A DNA stretch of 64,000 nucleotides from an uncultured Clostridia bacterium (GTDB lineage: Bacteria > Bacillota > Clostridia > Christensenellales > Aristaeellaceae), in assembly GCA_937886445.1 (NCBI GenBank), contig CALGBY010000014.1, positions 13,726 to 77,725 on the forward strand, given 5' to 3'. Positions 59,543 through 64,000 of this stretch are shown piece after piece. The stretch's first letter is position 1, and each line of letters begins with the position of its first letter. The position numbers and the translations under genes were made by a program. The notes beneath the pieces are model-generated. The model made no database searches. It saw only the letters and a list, made by a program, of their open reading frames with translations, and was not told the DNA's origin.

Positions 59543-59587
59543 GCAACAGGCTGCTGCGGAAATCAAAGGTCCGAAGCAGCCTGTTGC
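59543..59587 (+). terminator. Stem-loop after the sigma/anti-sigma operon
   Basis: GCAACAGGCTGCT pairs perfectly with AGCAGCCTGTTGC; the inner loop has further pairing. It lacks a T-run, so it may be a weak terminator or stabiliser. The next gene is on the other strand. Confidence 0.55.
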
Positions 59588-59672
59588 TGTATGGAGGATG
59601 ATAAACAGTTTGCCGCCGTCCGGAGTCCATGCCCCTCATTTTGCAGTGAAAAGGTCAGTATGAAACCGCTTA

Positions 59673-60572
59673 TCACAGATTCGCGTCGATAAATTCCATA
59701 TACGGCTTCCGGTTCACCTCTTCAGGATGCGCAAGATACCATTCCGCCGCTTCCGCGAGTCCATCCTGAAGAGGAACGGGATCCGGCAGCAGGCTGCTCT
59801 GGCGGCGCACATCCAAACGGTAATCATAATCGTAAAAACAGAAATATTTCCTCTGTTCTGTTCCCAGGTATACATGTTCAAAAACAGGTTCCTTCCCAAG
59901 ACACCTGTAGCACATCGTCACCCAATCCTTTACGGTCACGGTGTCCGTGTTGCCGCAATTCATGATATGAAACGCCGGTCTGTTTTCAATAACAGACCGC
60001 ATCAGCCTGCACAGGTCTCTCACATGAAAGAACTGCAGCGGCATCATTCCGTCCCCCGGCAGGAAAAAGCGTCTGCCCGCCAGCGCGCAGTCAAACACAA
60101 AGGCTTCCCTGTAAACATTGTTCATCGGTCCGTACAGGTAGGGCGGCCTGATGATATAGGCATCCTTCACCCCTTCGGTCAACGCTCTTTCCGCCTCCGC
60201 CTTGTTTATTCCGTAAGCACCCCAATAACGGTTTTCCGCCGTTTGCGTATCTTCCGTGAACGGCTGCGCCCCATATTCGGGATAAACCGCGCTTGAGCTG
60301 ATCATGATATACATATCAAAGGAGCCGAGCGCCCGCAGCAGGCCACGGATATCCTCCGCATTATACGCCGTAATATCACAGATCGCGTCAAAATGCAGCC
60401 CCTTCAGGCGATCTCCCGGGCAGTGTCTGTCCGCCTCGATCAGCTTTACGCCTGCAGGCTGCGGCCTGGTATTTCTGTTAAGCACATACACATCATAGCC
60501 GGCATTCACAAAATACTCCGCCGCGTATCTGCTTACAAATACGGTTCCCCCGGTGATCAGTATCCTTTTCAT
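59673..60572 (-). CDS. NAD-dependent epimerase/reductase family protein
   Basis: A 299-residue atypical SDR. The nucleotide motif is RILITGGTVFVSRYAAEYF (GGTxF type, as in isoflavone-reductase-like and CSP41-like enzymes); the active-site region is ISSSAVYPEYGAQPF, with YGINKAEAE giving a YxxxK. Sequence such as IRPPYLYGPMNN and FFHVRDLCRLM supports a nucleotide-sugar or RNA-associated epimerase-like enzyme. Substrate unknown. Hairpin repeats lie directly upstream. Confidence 0.85.
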   Translation of the reverse strand: MKRILITGGTVFVSRYAAEYFVNAGYDVYVLNRNTRPQPAGVKLIEADRHCPGDRLKGLHFDAICDITAYNAEDIRGLLRALGSFDMYIMISSSAVYPEYGAQPFTEDTQTAENRYWGAYGINKAEAERALTEGVKDAYIIRPPYLYGPMNNVYREAFVFDCALAGRRFFLPGDGMMPLQFFHVRDLCRLMRSVIENRPAFHIMNCGNTDTVTVKDWVTMCYRCLGKEPVFEHVYLGTEQRKYFCFYDYDYRLDVRRQSSLLPDPVPLQDGLAEAAEWYLAHPEEVNRKPYMEFIDANL

Positions 60573-60649
60573 TTATATGCCCTCCTTTGGACGAAGCGCC
60601 GACAGGCTGAAAAATCGGCCGCTACATCGTGTATATTTGCTTTATTCAA

Positions 60650-60784
60650 GTTTGAAAATAGTGTACGACCTATTTTCAAACAAACATCGGTGCTATTCCG
60701 GAGGGCAGGTCCATAAGTTTGAAAATGGTCTCAGCCCATTTTCAAACAGCCCATCGGTGTCTCTTCCGGAGGGAGGTCCATAAG
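60650..60784. repeat. Hairpin repeats R7 and R8 in tandem
   Basis: Two units of about 65 bases, same orientation. R7: GTTTGAAAATAG and CTATTTTCAAAC (a compensated pair change), CATCGGTGCTATTCCGGAGG. R8: GTTTGAAAATGG and CCATTTTCAAAC, CCCATCGGTGTCTCTTCCGG. Both end in GGAGG(G/C)AGGTCCATAAG. A decayed opposite-strand unit lies at about 60578-60620. Confidence 0.9.
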
Positions 60785-60821
60785 CATGACCCTTGTTCAC
60801 CGCGGATACAGCGCCGCAATC

Positions 60822-61592
60822 TCAGTTTTTGATCCGCCTCAGCATTTCGACGGCGTAACGCACGGCAAGCGCCGTGTCATAGTCCGGACGCGCATTCTCG
60901 GTGTATTCGCTCAGCGCGTTCTTCACCTGCGCATGATATTCCGCCGGCAGATTGCGCACTGCCCATACAGCACCCTCCTGCTTGGAAAGTACAAGCCCTT
61001 CCTGCTTATAGGCCAGCACCCTTGCCAGATTCAAGGTGATATACATGGGATCCTTCAGGATATCCTCCTCCGCTCCCCCGATGTCATACCACAGAGAATC
61101 CATATAAGCCTCCGCCGGGACTTCCGCGAACACTTTTTCAACAGGCTCCCCGTACAGGCATATGCCCCGTTTGCGGATCACCGTAAAATGAGCGGCAAGG
61201 TCCTTATCCGTCCCGTGCATCGTGCGGGCGTAGGTATCCGGATCCTCCCTGTACCGTAAAGCATGCGCGGGGGAATAATGCAATTCAAAGGGCGTGGGAT
61301 ATACAAAGGGGCTGCATACTTCCTTCAGCACAACACTTATCTCAATGCCCTTCCGCGGGCCTTTTTCGCCGCACGCAGCGATAGCGCTGAGATACCGCAG
61401 TTTGGTCTTGTGATCTATCGGCCCGTTCACCACCGTGATCAGGTCAATATCACTCTTTTCAGGGTTAAAGCATCCCATTACGGCGGAACCGTGCAAATAC
61501 ACGCCTGTGAGCCTGTCCTGCAGGATCAACACAGACTGTTCTGCAAATTCTCTGATCAGCCTGTCCGTTTTTTCATCTGTCAACACTGTCAT
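60822..61592 (-). CDS. Aminoglycoside adenylyltransferase-like nucleotidyltransferase
   Basis: A 256-residue protein of the ANT(9)/ANT(3'')-like group: the nucleotidyltransferase motif is GVYLHGSAVMGCFNPEKSDIDLI with the GS and DxD metal-binding residues, followed by the DUF4111-like helical domain (YCTLNLARVLAYKQEG-like segment, here MYITLNLARVLAYKQEG). Family members adenylylate streptomycin/spectinomycin. Many chromosomal relatives have no proven resistance, so activity is uncertain. Weak GGAATGCGG site upstream of the ATG. Confidence 0.85.
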   Translation of the reverse strand: MTVLTDEKTDRLIREFAEQSVLILQDRLTGVYLHGSAVMGCFNPEKSDIDLITVVNGPIDHKTKLRYLSAIAACGEKGPRKGIEISVVLKEVCSPFVYPTPFELHYSPAHALRYREDPDTYARTMHGTDKDLAAHFTVIRKRGICLYGEPVEKVFAEVPAEAYMDSLWYDIGGAEEDILKDPMYITLNLARVLAYKQEGLVLSKQEGAVWAVRNLPAEYHAQVKNALSEYTENARPDYDTALAVRYAVEMLRRIKN

Positions 61593-61611
61593 AATATTTC
61601 CGCATTCCTGT

Positions 61612-61926
61612 TCATACTGCCTTTTGCAAAAGCATATTTACTTCGTCAATATTCATAATCTTGTTTTCGGATCGGATATCCGTTCTTACGGGTTTCTTTA
61701 TTTCAACAGTAAAAACAAGATTCCTGCGGCACTTCCCGGGCAAATCAATACGCGCTTGTGCCATTTCCGGCTTTCGTTTTTCCTGAGTCCCGGTAAACGG
61801 TACACTGCTGTGCCGTTCAGTACCTGATAAAGCATTTTTCAGTGCGCCGCTGCATGAAGCAGTCTGTACCATTATCTTCGGAAAATTCCCGCCTGCTTCC
61901 TCAGGAATGATTTCTTCTCCAAGCAC
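61612..61926 (-). CDS. Possible small ORF, unknown
   Basis: A GTG-initiated frame of 104 codons; an internal ATG at about 61872 after CGGGAATTTTCCGAAGATA would give 86 residues. No family resemblance, no membrane helix, one basic stretch (TGTQEKRKPEM). It ends 19 bases before the nucleotidyltransferase start on the same strand, which is its only contextual support. Codon use looks weak; may be non-coding. Confidence 0.25.
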   Translation of the reverse strand: MLGEEIIPEEAGGNFPKIMVQTASCSGALKNALSGTERHSSVPFTGTQEKRKPEMAQARIDLPGKCRRNLVFTVEIKKPVRTDIRSENKIMNIDEVNMLLQKAV

Positions 61927-62035
61927 GGTTCAAGGCCGCACACCATCCTGTTTCAATCATCAGCAGGCAGAAGGGATGCGTTGGTCCGTCTCGCAGATTC
62001 TGTGCTTCCCGCCGGTCATTGCTCATTTCAGAAGA

Positions 62036-62668
62036 TCACTCCCCCTTACCGGGATCGCACATTTCCTCAGTATCCTCCTTAAAGTTCAGCAATTTTTTAC
62101 GAAAGGTAAGGGCGTCATACCGGGAACCGCGCACTGTTCTCGCGTCCTTTCTGCGCTGTATCTCTGTGAACCCCAGCTTTTCAGCCAGCTTAACCATGGG
62201 TACATTGCCGGACCAGGTTTGCAAATACATTTCTTCCAAGCCCTGTGCAGATAGATAACGCACCGCCGCACTCAGGGCTTCAAAGCCATATCCCTTTCCC
62301 CGATGGTGTACAGGCGGAATATCAATGCCGAAGGCAAAGTATCCGTCATCATCGGTATAGTCATAGTGATCATTGATACAGTAACAGCTGATACATCCTA
62401 TATACTCGCCCGATTCCTTCAGTTCCAGTTGAAAGGCATAACGGGTGTCCTGCTCGCTCTTTCTTTCATGCATCAGCGCGAATTGCTTCAGCTCCCGAGC
62501 AAGCCTCTCCGCCCTTTGCCGGTGCGCCTCCTCACTCATGCCTTCAAACACCCACGGGCCGTCCCAGTTCTGCCACTCCCGTTCCACGGTTTCCCATTCC
62601 ACACGCTTCGGGATATCCATTTGAGTAAAATCCCTCAGCAGCAGATGCTCCGTTTCCGCGATGATCAC
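62036..62668 (-). CDS. GNAT-family N-acetyltransferase (RimJ/RimL type)
   Basis: A 210-residue acetyltransferase. N-terminal TEHLLLRDFTQMDIPKRVEWE is typical of RimJ/RimL-like members; the acetyl-CoA loop is VHHRGKGYGFEALSAAVRYL (R/Q-x-x-G-x-G/A), and NVPMVKLAEKLGFTEIQRR is the closing motif. Substrate may be a protein N-terminus, an antibiotic or a small amine. AGGAGGAGTGTACC precedes the start. Confidence 0.9.
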   Translation of the reverse strand: MIIAETEHLLLRDFTQMDIPKRVEWETVEREWQNWDGPWVFEGMSEEAHRQRAERLARELKQFALMHERKSEQDTRYAFQLELKESGEYIGCISCYCINDHYDYTDDDGYFAFGIDIPPVHHRGKGYGFEALSAAVRYLSAQGLEEMYLQTWSGNVPMVKLAEKLGFTEIQRRKDARTVRGSRYDALTFRKKLLNFKEDTEEMCDPGKGE

Positions 62669-62789
62669 GGTACACTCCTCCTGTTCCGTCCTTTTCCGAA
62701 CCCTTTCCGCAGGATCGATCCGTTTACTTTTTAGTATTATGCCCTTTTCTATAGCACAATTGACTCAGATATAGATTCTGACCGGCTCA

Positions 62790-63017
62790 TCATATCATTT
62801 CAATATACTTTGCGCAAGCCAGATATTTGCTCGTGTGCAGGCAATTCGGCATATTCGGAATCATCTGCTCCATCATAACCAAGTTTTTATTTTCACTTGT
62901 TCTGATTCCTATGCATCCACCGGTATAGCTTGCAGTAATTGGAGCCGTAAATTCACTACTTATAGGATATCTGTTTACGTACAAGTCTGCCAATAATTCT
63001 CGCTTGTTATTTACCAC
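62790..63017 (-). pseudogene. Small ORF copy 1 with PISSE-TAPI motif
   Basis: A 75-codon frame in an AT-rich stretch. The segment YPISSEFTAPITASYTG is paralogous to the small frame at 63075-63338 (GPISSEATAPIAVGYAG), and the DNA similarity extends upstream (AATAATTCTCGC near 62990). The C-terminal half shares no likeness with the other copy, so one or both are decayed. No convincing ribosome binding site. Confidence 0.35.
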
Positions 63018-63074
63018 AAATCACAGCAAGTTCATCTTCAGCATAAGGTCGCAAAATTATATAATCTTCGTTTT

Positions 63075-63338
63075 CTATATTTTCGCCGTCATTTTATGTA
63101 GATTTGTTCTGCCGGTGATACTGCATTTTTCATTTTCTGATGCGTTATTTTCTTTCTCGAATTTTTGTTGATTTACCATTTCATGTTGTGCTATATTATT
63201 TACATAGGAAGCCATCGCAGTCTGATCTGCCGCTTCCTCCGCGGGGGTAACGCCAGCATAACCTACGGCAATTGGAGCCGTAGCTTCACTACTGATGGGG
63301 CCTCTATTTTTTGTGCAAATATATTTATACACGGTCAA
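63075..63338 (-). pseudogene. Small ORF copy 2 with PISSE-TAPI motif, 5' end replaced by hairpin repeat
   Basis: An 87-codon frame, TTG start inside repeat R9. GPISSEATAPIAVGYAGVTP is followed by AEEAADQTAMASYVNNIA and HEMVNQQ. The distribution of small residues and the closing NQQ recall the short RebB/killing-trait proteins, but I cannot confirm this. Homology to copy 1 resumes upstream of R9, so the repeat was apparently inserted into this copy. Confidence 0.4.
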
Positions 63339-63384
63339 TTTTCAAACAATCCATTGGTGCCTCTTCCGGATGTCAGGCCATAAG
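63333..63384. repeat. Hairpin repeat R9 (left arm lost)
   Basis: GTCAATTTTCAAACAATCC, then ATTGGTGCCTCTTCCGGATG and GGCCATAAGTTTG. It lies within the small-ORF duplicate and lacks the normal first stem arm. Confidence 0.7.
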
Positions 63385-63580
63385 TTTGCTGATAATTCTC
63401 GCCCGATATTTATTTCAAAATCTTCTGCTGCTTTCGCACCGCGTTTGTTTCAAAGCCATTATCATGCTTATCTAATGAAACATAGATTTACCGAGGCAGG
63501 TTCGGAGTCAGTGAATTCTGTGCAAGATGGGACTTTAAAATCGTATATGTACGGATGTCAGCTATAATATTGCGTGTAGT

Positions 63581-63625
63581 CGATCCTCAAACAGCTCAAT
63601 GGTAGCGCATCAGGAGGGCAGGCCA
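63581..63625. repeat. Hairpin repeat R10, degenerate
   Basis: CCTCAAACAGCTCAATGG, GCATCAGGAGGGCAGGCC. Right half of the family unit only, followed at 63627-63643 by AAATCGAGATTTTCGCG shared with 20081-20097. Confidence 0.6.
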
Positions 63626-63626
63626 A

Positions 63627-63765
63627 AAATCGAGATTTTCGCGGGCACAATACAGAAAACTACATACGCTCCGTTTTGTTTCTGCCAGTTTTATGGTATC
63701 TCATTCGGAGTGCGAATCAATGATTATGCAAAAGGCACCGTAAACAAGTCTGCCGAACTGATCAA
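63627..63765. repeat. Second copy of the 20033-20160 palindromic element, diverged
   Basis: Shares AAATCGAGATTTTCGCG (start) and GCAAAAGGCACCG (63728-63740) plus a TGCCGAA near its end with the 20-kb copy; the middle has expanded by about 70 bases. Confidence 0.55.
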
Positions 63766-63814
63766 CATATCCCTCAATTTCAACATCGGATATAATTCTC
63801 TCAATGCACAAAAA

Positions 63815-63836
63815 AGCACTTGCTTTCGCAAGTGCT
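63815..63836 (-). terminator. Terminator of the rRNA/tRNA operon
   Basis: Minus strand: AGCACTTGC GAAA GCAAGTGCT then TTTTTTGTG. Nine perfect base pairs directly after tRNA-Asn. Confidence 0.92.
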
Positions 63837-63837
63837 C

Positions 63838-63912
<75 letters not shown>

Positions 63913-63949
63913 ATTTTGGAAAGCAAATCAATGATCTGCTCTCCATATG

Positions 63950-64000
63950 GAATCCGGCGGCGATCTATCCTCCCGGGCCGTGTCCAGCCAAGTACTTTCG
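63950..64000 (-). rRNA. rrf: 5S ribosomal RNA, 3' part (cut by window edge)
   Basis: On the minus strand CGAAAGTACTTGGCTGGA then CACGGCCCGGGAGGATAGA and TCGCCGCC match the 3' third of bacterial 5S rRNA (loop E/helix IV-V region). Only the last 50 or so bases are visible; the end position is approximate. The rest of an rRNA operon should lie to the right. Confidence 0.88.

Noticed and set aside
61263..61827. Two plus-strand frames overlapping the nucleotidyltransferase start
   Set aside because: No ribosome binding sites, no family resemblance, and they conflict with a well-supported gene on the minus strand.

Overview
The window looks like a chromosomal segment of a Gram-positive anaerobe of the class Clostridia (Bacillota), probably a gut or rumen glycan degrader. 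The evidence is moderately high G+C by eye, strong AGGAGG-type ribosome binding sites, a HisZ/short HisG pair, LuxS, a BceAB-RS module, ABC sugar transporters without their own ATPase, and solute-binding proteins with the signal style MKKLLAL...ASAEEE. Genus is not decidable from sequence alone. The right edge runs into the 3' end of an rRNA operon (5S rRNA, then tRNA-Asn).

Layout. 1-1.3 kb: two-component system, kinase cut by the window edge. 1.5-2.8 kb: small membrane peptide and a YwaF-like membrane protein. 3.1-13.3 kb: an acidic-polysaccharide locus on the minus strand (binding protein, two permeases, heparinase II/III-like protein, DUF2264 protein, GH88 unsaturated glucuronyl hydrolase, discoidin-like protein) with a divergent LacI regulator and matching operators. 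13.4-17.3 kb: hypothetical protein, HAD phosphatase, DUF2974 hydrolase, and a divergent Y-family polymerase with SOS-like boxes. 17.3-19.6 kb: nucleotide-sugar genes (epimerase, UDP-glucose dehydrogenase type). 20.4-21.8 kb: GDPD and YgjP-like metallopeptidase. 22.0-30.8 kb: a complete histidine operon (TrpR-like regulator, hisZGDCBHAF-IE-J) followed by a second YwaF-like gene. 32.3 kb: tRNA-Val. 32.5-34.1 kb: exonuclease III and an inositol-monophosphatase-family enzyme. 34.4-39.0 kb: bceAB-RS. 39.1-39.6 kb: luxS. 39.6-49.8 kb: AraC regulator, three Gfo/Idh/MocA oxidoreductases and a 642-residue unknown protein, convergent with a second ABC importer (lplB, lplC, binding protein). 50.0-51.6 kb: phosphoesterase and membrane protein. 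51.6-55.5 kb: a GlcNAc-type PTS with all five PTS domains packed into two proteins in an unusual order. 55.7-57.1 kb: cobalamin riboswitch, DUF4430 lipoprotein and ECF S component. 57.3-59.5 kb: ECF sigma factor and membrane anti-sigma-like protein. 59.7-62.7 kb: epimerase, ANT-like nucleotidyltransferase, acetyltransferase. 62.7-63.8 kb: AT-rich, decayed island.

The intergenic DNA is unusually rich in small palindromic repeats. At least ten copies of a roughly 65-bp hairpin element (stem GTTTGAAAATGG/CCATTTTCAAAC plus a CCGGAGGG tail) occur, with two copies of a 165-bp MITE-like element with 18-bp terminal inverted repeats and a 235-bp MITE-like element inserted inside the histidine operon. 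One hairpin copy supplies the ribosome binding site of a gene; two lie in the leader of the PTS operon.

How the parts work together. The LacI locus should import and finish degrading uronic-acid-containing oligosaccharides. The AraC locus should oxidise an unidentified sugar or polyol. The PTS should bring in an N-acetylglucosamine-like sugar. The histidine operon encodes every step from PRPP to histidine and is probably repressed by its own first gene. Both ABC importers must borrow an ATPase encoded elsewhere.
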